From the NCBI RefSeq assembly GCF_006517255.1, contig NZ_CP041185.1:2666001-2730000 (forward strand): a DNA stretch of 64,000 nucleotides, read 5' to 3'. Made by a program: the position numbers and the translations under genes. The notes beneath the pieces are model-generated. The model saw only the letters and a program-made list of their open reading frames with translations. It had not been told where the DNA came from and searched no databases. This DNA is from Janthinobacterium tructae (GTDB lineage: Bacteria; Pseudomonadota; Gammaproteobacteria; Burkholderiales; Burkholderiaceae_D). Below are positions 7,391 through 16,770 of this stretch, piece by piece. Numbering within the stretch: the first letter of the stretch is position 1; every line of letters starts with the position of its first letter.

Positions 7391-8914
7391 TTATGCTTCT
7401 GTCGTCGCCAGGTTCAGGTTCAGCTGGGAACGTGGCGTATCTTCCGGCGCTGCCGCCTTCGGATGGTGGCGCGCATATTCCAGGCGGTCCAGATATTCCT
7501 GCGACACGTCGCCCGTCACGTACACGCCATCGAAGCACGAAGCCTCGAAGTTCGTCAGTGCCGGATTGACGTCGGCAATCGCCTGCTTCAATGCGCCGAT
7601 ATCCTGGTACACCAGGTAATCGGCCGTGATTTCGCGGCACACTTCTTCCGTCGTGCGGCCATAGGCGATCAGCTCATCGCGCGTCGGCATATCGATGCCG
7701 TACACGTTCGGGTAAATCACCGGTGGCGCGGCCGAGGCGAAGATGACTTTCGTCGCGCCCGCTTCGCGCGCCATCTGCACGATTTCACGGCTGGTGGTGC
7801 CGCGCACGATGGAATCGTCGACCAGCAACACCACCTTATCCTTGAATTCGGACGGGATCGCGTTGAGCTTCTGGCGCACGGATTTCTTGCGCGCCGCCTG
7901 GCCCGGCATGATGAAGGTACGGCCGATGTAGCGGTTCTTGATGAAGCCTTCGCGGTATTCGAGGTTCAGCGCCAGTGCCAGCTGGATGGCGGCAGGACGC
8001 GAGGAATCGGGAATCGGCATGACCACGTCGATATGCACGTCCGGCAATTCGGCACGGATCTTTTCAGCCAGGTATTCGCCCATTTTCAGGCGCGTGGCGT
8101 ACACCGAGGCGCCGTCGATGACGGAGTCGGGACGGGCCAGGTAGACGAATTCGAACACGCAGGGATTCAGGCTGGCATTGTCGGCGCACTGAGCGCTGTG
8201 CAATTTCTTGTCGGCATCGATGAAGACGGCTTCGCCGGGACCGATGTCGCGCACGAAGCGGAAGCCCATGCCTTCCAGGGCCACGGATTCGGAGGCGATC
8301 AGGTATTCGGGGCCTTGCTCCGTTTCATTGATGCCCAGGCACAGCGGACGGATGCCGTGCGGGTCGCGGAAGGCCAACAAGCCCACGCCGGCGATTTGCG
8401 CCACGGCGGCGTAGCCGCCCTTGACGCGGCGGTTCAGCACGGTGATGGCCTTGAAGATGGCTTCCGGGTCCAGGTTCAGGCCCGTTGTCGCTTCCTGGAT
8501 TTCATGCGCCAGCACATTGAGCAGCACTTCCGAATCGGAATCGGTATTGATGTGGCGGCGGTCATTTTTGAACATTTCCTGTTTCAACTGTTCCCAGTTG
8601 GTCAGGTTGCCATTGTGCGCCAGGGTGATGCCGAACGGCGCATTCACATAAAACGGTTGTGCTTCCTCTTCGCTCGACGAACCGGCCGTCGGGTAGCGGC
8701 AATGGCCGATGCCCGTCGTGCCTTGCAACGAACGCATGTTGCGCGTACGGAAGACGTCACGCACGAGGCCATTGGCTTTGTGCATGGAAAACATACTGCT
8801 GTGATTGGTCGCAATCCCTGCCGCGTCCTGACCGCGATGTTGCAAGAGCAACAATGCATCATAGAGCAATTGATTGACAGGTTGATGGGAAACGACGCCG
8901 ACGATGCCACACAT
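7391..8914 (-). CDS. purF: amidophosphoribosyltransferase
   Basis: Commits PRPP to purine synthesis, making phosphoribosylamine with glutamine as nitrogen donor. 507 residues. The class II glutamine amidotransferase domain starts 'MCGIVGVVSHQPVNQLLYDA', with Cys2 as the nucleophile. The C-terminal phosphoribosyltransferase domain has the PRPP loop 'VVLLVDDSIVRGTTSREIV'. AGGAG precedes the ATG. Upstream are cvpA, a SPOR gene and folC, the same neighbourhood as E. coli folC-dedD-cvpA-purF. Confidence 0.97.
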   Translation of the reverse strand: MCGIVGVVSHQPVNQLLYDALLLLQHRGQDAAGIATNHSSMFSMHKANGLVRDVFRTRNMRSLQGTTGIGHCRYPTAGSSSEEEAQPFYVNAPFGITLAHNGNLTNWEQLKQEMFKNDRRHINTDSDSEVLLNVLAHEIQEATTGLNLDPEAIFKAITVLNRRVKGGYAAVAQIAGVGLLAFRDPHGIRPLCLGINETEQGPEYLIASESVALEGMGFRFVRDIGPGEAVFIDADKKLHSAQCADNASLNPCVFEFVYLARPDSVIDGASVYATRLKMGEYLAEKIRAELPDVHIDVVMPIPDSSRPAAIQLALALNLEYREGFIKNRYIGRTFIMPGQAARKKSVRQKLNAIPSEFKDKVVLLVDDSIVRGTTSREIVQMAREAGATKVIFASAAPPVIYPNVYGIDMPTRDELIAYGRTTEEVCREITADYLVYQDIGALKQAIADVNPALTNFEASCFDGVYVTGDVSQEYLDRLEYARHHPKAAAPEDTPRSQLNLNLATTEA

Positions 8915-8952
8915 GGTGTGCTCCTAAACTGTGCTACTGATTTTAAAAAAAT

Positions 8953-9441
8953 TCAAAATTTCACATGCTGCGCGTAAGCGGCAGGCAGATAAGGCTTGAT
9001 GGCACGCGCGCCCTGCTCCGCGAGCGGGCTGAGCAACGCATTTTTCCAGAATGACTGCTGCGGTATGGAAGTCATGCCGCACAAGATGACGGTGGTCAGC
9101 ACGATCACCAGGCCGCGCGCCACGCCGAACAGGCTGCCCAGAGTGCGGTCGGCCAGGCTCAGGCCCGTCACCTTGACCAGTGCGTCGACCGTCATGGACA
9201 GCAATCCCATCAAAATGCGTACGCCGATGAACAGCACCACGAAGGCCAGCAACAGGCGGACGGCTTCGCCCGGCACGGCTTCCGGCAGGAATTTCGCCAG
9301 GGTGGCGCCATACGCGTTGGCGATGACGAACGCCACGATCCAGCTGACCAATGACAGTATTTCCTTGACCAGGCCGCGCATCATGCTGATCAGCACGGAC
9401 GTCACCAGCACGAACAGCACCAGGTAATCGAAGATCGTCAC
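8953..9441 (-). CDS. cvpA: CvpA family inner membrane protein
   Basis: 162 residues with four hydrophobic segments, starting 'MTIFDYLVLFVLVTSVLISM' and containing 'GLVKEILSLVSWIVAF' and 'DRTLGSLFGVARGLVIVL', typical of colicin V production proteins. In enterobacteria CvpA is needed for colicin V export and for bile/envelope stress tolerance; the molecular role is unsettled. It lies 38 bases upstream of purF and 20 bases after the SPOR gene, in the conserved folC-dedD-cvpA-purF order. Confidence 0.9.
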   Translation of the reverse strand: MTIFDYLVLFVLVTSVLISMMRGLVKEILSLVSWIVAFVIANAYGATLAKFLPEAVPGEAVRLLLAFVVLFIGVRILMGLLSMTVDALVKVTGLSLADRTLGSLFGVARGLVIVLTTVILCGMTSIPQQSFWKNALLSPLAEQGARAIKPYLPAAYAQHVKF

Positions 9442-9461
9442 GTCCGTTCAGCCTTGCAACA

Positions 9462-10460
9462 TCACGCTGGTACCAGACTGCCGCCCAGGCCCAGCTTCTG
9501 CAGCTTGGCGCGGGTCTTTTCGGCGTCTTCACGGCTGCCGAACGGGCCCACGCGCACGCGGATGCGCTCGCCCGCCGGGCTGGAGACTTTCTGCGTATAG
9601 GACTTGATGCCCGCTTCGCGCAGCTTGTCCTGCAATTCATCGACCTTGTCCTGCGTCGCCAGGGCCGCCACCTGCACCACGAACTTGCCGCTGCCGGCGT
9701 CGTGTGCCTTGTCTTGTGCTTTCTCTTGCGGCTTGTCCAGCGCCTTGCCTTCCAGAATCGCCATGGCGCGCGCGGCATCGTCGGCCGATTGCGCCGGCTT
9801 GGCAGGCTTGGCTTCCGGTTTTACCTCATGCTTGGGTTCCGGCTTCGATTCCACCTTGACCTCGTGCTTCGGTTCCGGCTTGGTTTCGTGTTTCGGCTCA
9901 GGCTTCGGCTCCACCTTGACCGGTTTGGGCTCAGGCTTGGGCTCGGGTTTCGGTTCCACATAGGCCGGCTTGGCAGGCGCAGGCTGGACGGCGGCCAGCA
10001 CGGGCGCAGGTACCGCTGCTGGTGCCGGCGTGGGCTTGGCCGCTGGCGGCAGGGGCGCGTCGATGATTTCCTCGGACTGGTCCAGGCCATTGTGCGCAGA
10101 CGCCTGAGCGGGCGCGGCCGGCACGGGAGCGGGCACAGGCGCAACGGCCTTTTCTTTCGACGGAATGTCGATGGCGATATCGTTGAAAGGCGCTTTCGGC
10201 TCGGAATCGAGCAGCATCGGCAAGCCGACAGCCACACCCAGGGCCAGGGCGATGGCACCGACCAGGCGGCGGCGGGCGCGCTTCTTTTCAGGCAAGACCG
10301 GGTCCGGCGCTTCCTTGCCGCCACGGCGCGAACCGCCGCCACCGGAGGTGTTGGCGGCGCGCTTGCGGGTCGGCGACTGTGCTTCGCCAGGGACATAAAA
10401 GCCGCTGTCTTCGCCAGAGGATTCTTGCTTGTTTTTAAACAGTTTCGAGAACAAGCCCAT
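9462..10460 (-). CDS. SPOR domain protein (DedD-like)
   Basis: Bitopic inner membrane protein that probably binds denuded septal peptidoglycan. 332 residues: a short cytoplasmic part, one membrane helix near residues 67-84 ('LVGAIALALGVAVGLPMLL'), a long Pro/Ala/Lys/Glu-rich periplasmic linker with at least ten 'EPKPEPK / EPKHE' type repeats (about residues 165-225), and a C-terminal SPOR domain ('GKFVVQVAALATQDKVDELQ' to 'RVRVGPFGSREDAEKTRAKL'). The position equals E. coli dedD, between folC and cvpA. The linker is unusually charged and would be extended, reaching across the periplasm. Confidence 0.9.
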   Translation of the reverse strand: MGLFSKLFKNKQESSGEDSGFYVPGEAQSPTRKRAANTSGGGGSRRGGKEAPDPVLPEKKRARRRLVGAIALALGVAVGLPMLLDSEPKAPFNDIAIDIPSKEKAVAPVPAPVPAAPAQASAHNGLDQSEEIIDAPLPPAAKPTPAPAAVPAPVLAAVQPAPAKPAYVEPKPEPKPEPKPVKVEPKPEPKHETKPEPKHEVKVESKPEPKHEVKPEAKPAKPAQSADDAARAMAILEGKALDKPQEKAQDKAHDAGSGKFVVQVAALATQDKVDELQDKLREAGIKSYTQKVSSPAGERIRVRVGPFGSREDAEKTRAKLQKLGLGGSLVPA

Positions 10461-10484
10461 GCGTGATTTTCAGTCGAGTGCGTT

Positions 10485-11783
10485 TCAGTGAAGTGAGGAT
10501 TTTCTGGCCTTCATCACGCCGGCAACGGTGAGGAAAGAACCAAAGACCACAATTCTATCATTCTCACCGGCCCGGCTCATTGCATTTGCAAAAGCTTGTG
10601 CCGGATCATCGAAAATAGACACAGTATGCTCGCTGCTGTCGGGCTTATCTTCGAGCATGATCTGCACCTTGGCGGCCAGCTCGGAAGCCGTGGCCGCGCG
10701 CGGCGACGGCAAGCCCGCCAGGCACCAGTGGTCGACGTGTTCGCTCATCGCGGCCAGCACGCCATCGATATCCTTGTCGTGCATGGAGCCGAACACGGCA
10801 TAGGTGTACGGGTGAAACCCCATGTTGCCCAGGTTCTGGTTCAGCGCCGCGGCCGCGTGGGGGTTGTGCGCCACGTCGAGGATCACGCTGGGGCGGCCCG
10901 GCAAGACCTGGAAGCGACCCGGCAATTCCACCGTCACCAGGCCCGTGCGCACTTCCTGCGCGCCCACGGGCAGTTTCAGCCTCAGCACTTCCAGCGCGGC
11001 CAGCACGGCCGTCGCATTCAGGATCTGGTTGGCGCCGCGCAAGCTCGGGTAGGCCAGCGAATTGCGGCGCTGCTCGCGTCCGCCGTAGTTCCACTGCTGC
11101 TTGTCGCCCGAATAGTTGAAATCACGGCCCATCAGCCACAGGTCGGCGCCGATGGCGGTCGCATGGTCGATCAGCGACTGCGGCGGCACGGGGTCGCTGC
11201 AGATGGCCGCCTTGCCCGCACGGAAAATACCGGCCTTTTCAAAGCCGATCGCTTCGCGCGTGTCGCCCAGGTAATCCGTATGGTCGATGTCGACGCTGGT
11301 GACGATGGCCACATCGGCGTCGATCACGTTGACGGCATCGAGGCGCCCGCCCAGGCCCACTTCCAGGATGGCCACGTCCAAGTTGGCTTGCGACAGCAAA
11401 TACAGGATGGCCAGGGTGGTGAACTCGAAATACGTGAGCGGCGTGTCACCGCGCACGGCTTCGACGGCATTGAAGCTGGCAACGAGCTGTTCGTCGCTGG
11501 CCATCTCGCCCAGCACGCGCGCGCGCTCGTTAAAATCGAGAAAGTGCGGCTTGATGTACAGCCCCACTTTGTAGCCGGCACGCAACAGCACGGATTCCAG
11601 CATGGCGCAGGTGGACCCCTTGCCATTCGTGCCCGCCACCATGATCACGGGGCAAGTAAACGCCAGTTGCATGCGTGCCTTGACGGCTTGCACGCGATCC
11701 AGGCCCATGTTGATCTGGGTTTCCGAATGGCGGGTTTCCAGCATGGCGAGCCAGTCTGGCAATGACGTAGGGAGGTTTTGCAT
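10485..11783 (-). CDS. folC: bifunctional dihydrofolate synthase / folylpolyglutamate synthase
   Basis: Adds glutamate to dihydropteroate and then to folates. 432 residues from ATG 11783 ('MQNLPTSLPDWLAMLETRH'); an ATG ten codons upstream has a poorer context. The Mur-ligase type P loop is 'MVAGTNGKGSTCAMLESVL'. 'VAIVTSVDIDHTDYLGDTRE' and 'LDVAHNPHAAAAL' are further FolC motifs, and 'AICSDPVPPQSLID' fits the central domain. It sits between accD and the SPOR gene; a palindromic REP-like element lies in the gap to accD. Confidence 0.95.
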   Translation of the reverse strand: MQNLPTSLPDWLAMLETRHSETQINMGLDRVQAVKARMQLAFTCPVIMVAGTNGKGSTCAMLESVLLRAGYKVGLYIKPHFLDFNERARVLGEMASDEQLVASFNAVEAVRGDTPLTYFEFTTLAILYLLSQANLDVAILEVGLGGRLDAVNVIDADVAIVTSVDIDHTDYLGDTREAIGFEKAGIFRAGKAAICSDPVPPQSLIDHATAIGADLWLMGRDFNYSGDKQQWNYGGREQRRNSLAYPSLRGANQILNATAVLAALEVLRLKLPVGAQEVRTGLVTVELPGRFQVLPGRPSVILDVAHNPHAAAALNQNLGNMGFHPYTYAVFGSMHDKDIDGVLAAMSEHVDHWCLAGLPSPRAATASELAAKVQIMLEDKPDSSEHTVSIFDDPAQAFANAMSRAGENDRIVVFGSFLTVAGVMKARKSSLH

Positions 11784-11850
11784 GGGAGACTTCTTGAAGG
11801 ATGCGATGCGCAAGGCGCAGAAGAGATATAACGAGGCAGGACGATGCAGG

Positions 11851-11880
11851 TCGGGTTAGGCCAAAGACCGTAACCCGACG
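11851..11880. repeat. REP-like palindrome between accD and folC
   Basis: Inverted repeat GTCGGGTTA ... TAACCCGAC around an asymmetric centre. It is the same design as the element at 13787-13817 (GTCGG-x-TTA with TAA-x-CCGAC arms) and is probably a dispersed intergenic repeat. It lies 11 bases past the accD stop. Confidence 0.65.
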
Positions 11881-11891
11881 CCAGCGGCAAA

Positions 11892-12764
11892 TTAAGCCAG
11901 CACTTCCACAGCCTGGTTTTGCAACAAGGCCAGCAGACGCGCGATTTCTTCGCGCATCTTGCGGCGGTCGACGATCATGTCGACGGCGCCCTTGGTGACG
12001 AGGAACTCGGCGCGCTGGAAGCCTTCCGGCAGTTTTTCGCGCACGGTGTTTTCAATCACGCGCGGGCCGGCAAAGCCGATCAGCGCTTTCGGCTCGGCGA
12101 TCACCACGTCGCCCATGAAGGCGAACGAGGCGGACACACCGCCCATGGTCGGGTCGGTCAGCACGCTGATGAATGGCAATTTCTTTTCCGACAGCTTGGT
12201 CAGCATGGCCGTGGTTTTCGCCATCTGCATCAGCGACAGCAAGCCTTCCTGCATGCGCGCGCCACCGGTGGCGGTGATGCAAATGAACGGCACTTTCTGT
12301 TCCAGCGCGATTTGCGCGCCGCGCACGAAGCGCTCGCCCACGACGGAGCCCATGGAGCCGCCCATGAATTCGAATTCGAAACACGCGACGACGACTGGCA
12401 AGCTCATGATGGCGCCCCCCATGACGACCATCGCATCCGTCTCGCCCGTCGCTTCCATGGCGGACTTCAGGCGGTCCGGGTATTTCTTGCTGTCCTTGAA
12501 CTTCAGGGTATCGACAGGCAGGATTTCCTGGCCGATTTCATAGCGGCCGCCCGCGTCGAGCAGGCTGTCGAGGCGCTCACGCGCGCGGATGCGCATGTGA
12601 TGATCGCATTTCGGGCACACGTGCAAATTCGATTCCAGGTCCGTACGGTACAGCACGGCTTCGCACGACGGGCACTTGACCCACAGGCCTTCCGGCATGG
12701 TCTTGCGCGCGGCGGCATCAGAACGCTGGATGCGCGGTGGCAGCAGTTTTTCCAACCAACTCAT
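11892..12764 (-). CDS. accD: acetyl-CoA carboxylase carboxyltransferase subunit beta
   Basis: With AccA forms the carboxyltransferase half of acetyl-CoA carboxylase, making malonyl-CoA. 290 residues. The N-terminal zinc ribbon has four Cys in 'CPSC' and 'CPKC' (about residues 34-56). The carboxylase fold contains '[19 protein letters not shown]' and '[18 protein letters not shown]', the oxyanion-hole Gly regions of the crotonase-like superfamily. It lies between trpA and folC, an order common in Proteobacteria. Confidence 0.97.
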   Translation of the reverse strand: MSWLEKLLPPRIQRSDAAARKTMPEGLWVKCPSCEAVLYRTDLESNLHVCPKCDHHMRIRARERLDSLLDAGGRYEIGQEILPVDTLKFKDSKKYPDRLKSAMEATGETDAMVVMGGAIMSLPVVVACFEFEFMGGSMGSVVGERFVRGAQIALEQKVPFICITATGGARMQEGLLSLMQMAKTTAMLTKLSEKKLPFISVLTDPTMGGVSASFAFMGDVVIAEPKALIGFAGPRVIENTVREKLPEGFQRAEFLVTKGAVDMIVDRRKMREEIARLLALLQNQAVEVLA

Positions 12765-12961
12765 ATTTTCTCCTTGGGCCCTTGTAGGGGTAGCGTCGGT
12801 GGACGCCCCCGGCAGACGGTAAACGGCGACGCCCCGCAGGGTGCCACCAAAAATTTTATCTATTGCACAATAACAGGCAAATCAGTGGCCGAAGTGTAGC
12901 CGTTTATCGCCGGGCTGTCGAACTTTGCCGTCAACGCATCTTGCGTAAACGGCAAGCTTGC

Positions 12962-13759
12962 TCAGGCATCCAGGGCGGCGCGGATGCCTGCCGTAAAGCT
13001 GCGCACGGCGTCCACGGCGCCGCCTTCCGGCGCATTTTCTATCTCCTGGATGATGCGGCTGCCGATCACGACGGCATCGGCCACCTTGGCAACGGCCTTG
13101 GCCGTGGCGCCATCGCGGATGCCGAAGCCCACGCCGATAGGTAATTTTACATGCTGGCGGATGGCCGCGAGACGTTCCGCCACCTGTTCCGTATCAATGT
13201 TACCGGCGCCCGTGACGCCCTTGAGCGACACATAATAGCTGAAGCCGCCGCCAACCTTGGCCACTTGCGCGATGCGCTCTTCGGTCGAGGTGGGCGCCAG
13301 CAGGAAGATCAGGTCGAGGCCGGCTTCGCGCATGGCGGCACCAAACTCCTCGCACTCTTCCGGCGGATAGTCGACGACGATGGCGCCATCGGCGCCGGCC
13401 GCTTGCGCGGCGGCAATGAAGGCGGCGCTGCCGATACGCTCGATGGGATTCGCATAGCCCATCAGTACCACGGGCGTCGTCTGGTTCGTTACGCGGAACT
13501 GGCGTACATAGCCGAACACATCGTGGATGCCGACGTTGAATTTCAATGCGCGCTCGCAGGCGCGCTGAATGACGGGGCCTTCGGCCATGGGATCGGAAAA
13601 CGGTACGCCCAGTTCCAGTATGTCGGCGCCGCCCTCGACGAGCGCGTGCATCAGGGGCACGGTGGCGTCAGGGCCGGGGTCGCCGGCGGTAATGAAGGTG
13701 ACCAGGCCGGTCTTGTTGTTGGATTTTAAGTTGGCAAAGGTGGCGGCGATACGGGACAT
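12962..13759 (-). CDS. trpA: tryptophan synthase alpha chain
   Basis: Cleaves indole-3-glycerol phosphate to indole and glyceraldehyde 3-phosphate, passing indole to TrpB. 265 residues. The catalytic Glu lies in '[19 protein letters not shown]', which also holds the catalytic Asp further on; 'GVTGAGN' and '[14 protein letters not shown]' are the phosphate-binding loops. It follows trpB after an 86-base gap that holds a palindromic element, so coupling to trpB is not by overlap. Confidence 0.97.
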   Translation of the reverse strand: MSRIAATFANLKSNNKTGLVTFITAGDPGPDATVPLMHALVEGGADILELGVPFSDPMAEGPVIQRACERALKFNVGIHDVFGYVRQFRVTNQTTPVVLMGYANPIERIGSAAFIAAAQAAGADGAIVVDYPPEECEEFGAAMREAGLDLIFLLAPTSTEERIAQVAKVGGGFSYYVSLKGVTGAGNIDTEQVAERLAAIRQHVKLPIGVGFGIRDGATAKAVAKVADAVVIGSRIIQEIENAPEGGAVDAVRSFTAGIRAALDA

Positions 13760-13786
13760 GGATAGCTTTCTTTATCGGTGGGAGAT

Positions 13787-13817
13787 GTCGGCTTACGCGC
13801 TGGCGCGCTAAGCCGAC
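13787..13817. repeat. REP-like palindrome between trpB and trpA
   Basis: GTCGGCTTACGCGC and GCGCGCTAAGCCGAC form a nearly perfect inverted repeat with a two-base centre, followed by CTACG. It shares arm design with the 11851-11880 element. Confidence 0.7.
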
Positions 13818-13845
13818 CTACGCGTTATTGAAAATTGACAGTTAT

Positions 13846-15096
13846 TTAACTGAAATTCAATCCCATGCGCTCCGCCACGGTATGCATGTCCTTGTCGCCA
13901 CGGCCCGACAGGTTGGCCAGCACGATCTGGTCTTTCGGCAAGGTGGCCGCCAGCTTGGCCGCGTAGGCCAGCGCGTGCGACGATTCCAGGGCGGGGATGA
14001 TGCCTTCGATATGGCAGCAGTCGTGGAACGCCTGCAGCGCCTCGTCATCCGTGATGGACACGTATTGCGCGCGGCCCAAGTCTTTCAACCACGCATGTTC
14101 CGGACCCACGCCGGGATAATCGAGGCCGGCCGAGACGGAATGCGTCTCGATGATCTGACCGTTTTCATCCTGCAACAGATAGGTGCGGTTGCCGTGCAGC
14201 ACGCCCGGAAAACCGGCCGCCAGCGAAGCGGAGTGCTTGCCCGTATTCAATCCTTCACCGGCCGCTTCCACGCCGATCAGTTTTACATCCTTCTGGTCGA
14301 TGTACGGGTAAAAGATGCCCATGGCGTTCGAGCCGCCGCCGATGCAGGCGACCACATAGTCGGGCTGGCGGCCCGTCATTTCCGGCATCTGCACCAGGCA
14401 CTCCTCGCCGATCACGGACTGGAAGTCGCGCACCATCATCGGGTAAGGATGGGGTCCGGCCACGGTGCCGATGATATAAAAGGTGTTTTCGATGTTGGTG
14501 ACCCAGTCGCGCATGGCTTCATTCAGCGCATCCTTGAGGGTCTTCGAGCCCGATTCGACCGGTACGACGGTGGCGCCCAGCAATTTCATGCGGTACACGT
14601 TTTGCGCCTGGCGCTTGACGTCTTCGCTACCCATGTAGACCACGCATTCGAGTCCGAAGCGGGCGCAGATGGTGGCCGTGGCCACGCCGTGCTGGCCCGC
14701 GCCCGTCTCGGCGATGATGCGCGGCTTGCCCATGCGCCTGGCCAGCAGGGCCTGGCCGATCACGTTGTTGATCTTGTGCGCGCCCGTGTGGTTCAAGTCT
14801 TCGCGCTTGAAATAGATTTGTGCGCCACCGGCCATCTCGGACCAGCGCTTGGCGTGGTAGATGGGCGATGGACGGCCGACGAAGTGCTTGAGCTCATAGC
14901 GGAATTCTTCGAGGAATTCCGGGTCAGCGCTGTAGCGCGCATAGGCGTCTTTCAGCTCGTCCAGCGCGTGCGTGAGCGTTTCGGCAACAAACGCGCCGCC
15001 GTACGGGCCGAAGTGGCCGCGCAGGTCGGGAAACGGATAATCGGTGGCGTGGAACAATGCGGCGGCGGCGCCGGGCGCTGTGGTGTGGTCATTCAT
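13846..15096 (-). CDS. trpB: tryptophan synthase beta chain
   Basis: PLP enzyme joining indole and serine to tryptophan. 416 residues. The PLP Lys lies in '[20 protein letters not shown]'; the phosphate-binding loop is '[16 protein letters not shown]'; '[14 protein letters not shown]' region is present as '[19 protein letters not shown]'. The start at 15096 is chosen for the AGAGGA about six bases upstream and for the normal N terminus ('MNDHTTAPG...[15 protein letters not shown]'). Its start codon overlaps the last eight bases of trpF, so translation is probably coupled. Confidence 0.97.
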   Translation of the reverse strand: MNDHTTAPGAAAALFHATDYPFPDLRGHFGPYGGAFVAETLTHALDELKDAYARYSADPEFLEEFRYELKHFVGRPSPIYHAKRWSEMAGGAQIYFKREDLNHTGAHKINNVIGQALLARRMGKPRIIAETGAGQHGVATATICARFGLECVVYMGSEDVKRQAQNVYRMKLLGATVVPVESGSKTLKDALNEAMRDWVTNIENTFYIIGTVAGPHPYPMMVRDFQSVIGEECLVQMPEMTGRQPDYVVACIGGGSNAMGIFYPYIDQKDVKLIGVEAAGEGLNTGKHSASLAAGFPGVLHGNRTYLLQDENGQIIETHSVSAGLDYPGVGPEHAWLKDLGRAQYVSITDDEALQAFHDCCHIEGIIPALESSHALAYAAKLAATLPKDQIVLANLSGRGDKDMHTVAERMGLNFS

Positions 15097-15772
15097 GGTG
15101 GTTTCCTCTGGCAATGATGGCATCGGCATCCTGCACCGCGGCGATAAACGCGCGGACACGGGACGCGTCCTTGATGCCCTTGGACGCTTCGACACCACTG
15201 CTGATGTCGACGGCGTAAGGGCGCACGCGCACCACTGCGTCAGTCGCGTTTTGTACGCTCAAGCCACCACTTAAAACGACCCGAGGCGCGAGTTCTTCTG
15301 GAATGAGGGACCAATCGAATACCTTTCCTGCACCGCCATACGCATCCACATAGGTATCCAGCAAAAGGCTGGCAAACAGGGGACTGGCGGCGCGATAGCG
15401 CTGCTCGTATTCTAGCAAATCTTCACGGGAGGTGTCAGGTTTGACGCGGAACACTTGCGTAAACGGCGTATTGACGGCCCAAGCGAGCGCCGCGCTGTGT
15501 TCCGGTGTCTCGTCGCCATGAAATTGCAGCAGAGATAACGGCGCCACGGCCCTGGTGGCCCGCACTTCTTCCACGGTGGCGTTGACGAACAAGCCCACCG
15601 TCGTCACGTAAGGCGGCATGGCGGCGATCAGGGCCGCCGCCTGCTCGGGCGTCACGTAGCGGGGGCTTTTCGGATAAAACACGAAGCCGATGGCGTCGGC
15701 GCCCGCCGCCACGACCGCCTGTATGTCTTCGGCGCGGGTCAGGCCGCAGATCTTGATGCGTGTGCGTGGCAT
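15089..15772 (-). CDS. trpF: phosphoribosylanthranilate isomerase
   Basis: Third-from-last pathway step, isomerising phosphoribosylanthranilate to CdRP. 227 residues, TIM barrel. The catalytic Cys is in '[20 protein letters not shown]'; '[20 protein letters not shown]' and '[16 protein letters not shown]' are family motifs, the latter holding the phosphate site. The 3' end overlaps trpB by eight bases. truA is 21 bases upstream in the same direction. Confidence 0.96.
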   Translation of the reverse strand: MPRTRIKICGLTRAEDIQAVVAAGADAIGFVFYPKSPRYVTPEQAAALIAAMPPYVTTVGLFVNATVEEVRATRAVAPLSLLQFHGDETPEHSAALAWAVNTPFTQVFRVKPDTSREDLLEYEQRYRAASPLFASLLLDTYVDAYGGAGKVFDWSLIPEELAPRVVLSGGLSVQNATDAVVRVRPYAVDISSGVEASKGIKDASRVRAFIAAVQDADAIIARGNHHE

Positions 15773-15793
15773 GTTATTCCTTAAGGTAAGCCG

Positions 15794-16624
15794 TCAGAAC
15801 CAGGGCAAGGCGCTGCTGCTGTCTTGCGGCAACTCCCACTTGGGGTCGTAATCGATCTGCGCCAGGTACAAGCCGTCCGGCATGAAGGTGGGCGCGGCAG
15901 CATGGCGATCTTTACTTTCCAGCAAGTGCCCCAGCCATTCCGGCTTTTCGCGCCCCGTGCCGATGTAGACGAGCGAGCCGACCAGGTTGCGCACCATGTG
16001 GTGCAAAAAGGCATTGGCCGTGATGGTAAAAATGACGCAATCGCCGCGCCGCTCGATGCGGATGTCGTGCATCAGCTTGACGGGCGACTTGGCCTGGCAT
16101 TGCGCGGCGCGGAAGGCCGTGAAGTCGTGCCAGCCCAACAGCGGCTGCACGGCCTGGCGCATCAGTTCCACGTCCAGCGGACGGAAAAAGAAGCCGGCGC
16201 GCCCTTCCACCAGCGGCGAACGGGTGGCGTTGTTGTACAACACATAATGATAGGTACGCGCGCGCGCACTGAAGCGGGCGTGGAAGAAATCGTTGACGGT
16301 GGGGTCACCTTCGAGCTCCTTGGCCCAGCGCACGGCGATCGATTTCGGCAGGAAGGCGTTGACGCCGCGCACCCACGAGTGCACGTCGCGGTTCAGTTCC
16401 GTATCGAAATGCACCACTTGCTCAAGCGCATGCACGCCCGTGTCCGTGCGGCCGGCGCAGGTGGTGGCCAGGCGCACGCGGGCAAACTGCTCCAGCGCGT
16501 TTTCCAGCTGGTCCTGCACCGTCTGCCCATCTTCCTGTTTCTGGTATCCATGCCAGGCCGTGCCGTCGTACTGCAGGCCGAGGACGATACGCTTGAATGG
16601 GGTTGCTGTCGTAATATTTTGCAT
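15794..16624 (-). CDS. truA: tRNA pseudouridine38-40 synthase
   Basis: Makes pseudouridine in the anticodon stem of many tRNAs. 276 residues from ATG 16624 ('MQNITTATPFKRIVLGLQYD'). The catalytic Asp lies in 'CAGRTDTGVHALEQVVHFDT'; 'FHARFSARARTYHYVLYN' and 'ITANAFLHHMVRNLVGSLV' are strongly conserved TruA segments. It starts the truA-trpF-trpB-trpA group, downstream of fimV; a 92-base imperfect palindrome fills most of the gap to fimV. Confidence 0.96.
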   Translation of the reverse strand: MQNITTATPFKRIVLGLQYDGTAWHGYQKQEDGQTVQDQLENALEQFARVRLATTCAGRTDTGVHALEQVVHFDTELNRDVHSWVRGVNAFLPKSIAVRWAKELEGDPTVNDFFHARFSARARTYHYVLYNNATRSPLVEGRAGFFFRPLDVELMRQAVQPLLGWHDFTAFRAAQCQAKSPVKLMHDIRIERRGDCVIFTITANAFLHHMVRNLVGSLVYIGTGREKPEWLGHLLESKDRHAAAPTFMPDGLYLAQIDYDPKWELPQDSSSALPWF

Positions 16625-16675
16625 CCAAGCATTATACCGACGCAAAGGCGGCCCCGCCTTCCGGCCACGCAAGCG

Positions 16676-16767
16676 CCTGAGACGGCGTTCAGGGCAAGGC
16701 GCGCGGTCGAAGACAGTACGAATAGTACGGCGAGACCGTGCAACGCAGCCATGGACGTCGTATCAGG
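16676..16767. repeat. 92-base imperfect palindrome between fimV and truA
   Basis: The ends CCTGA/TCAGG pair, then ACG-CGT-CA-GG with CC-TG-ACG-CGT, then CGGTC/GACCG, and the centre is GTAC-gaata-GTAC. The whole gap folds into one long interrupted hairpin starting four bases after the fimV stop. No clear U tract follows, so it is more like a dispersed repeat (REP/BIME-like) than a simple terminator, though it may also stop or protect transcripts. Confidence 0.6.
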
Positions 16768-16770
16768 TGC

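Noticed and set aside
12765..12961. Possible third REP-like element between trpA and accD
   Set aside because: GC-rich partial inverted repeats (GGGGTAGCGTC / GACGCCCC) are present but the arms do not fit the GTCGG-N-TTA design, so no call was made.
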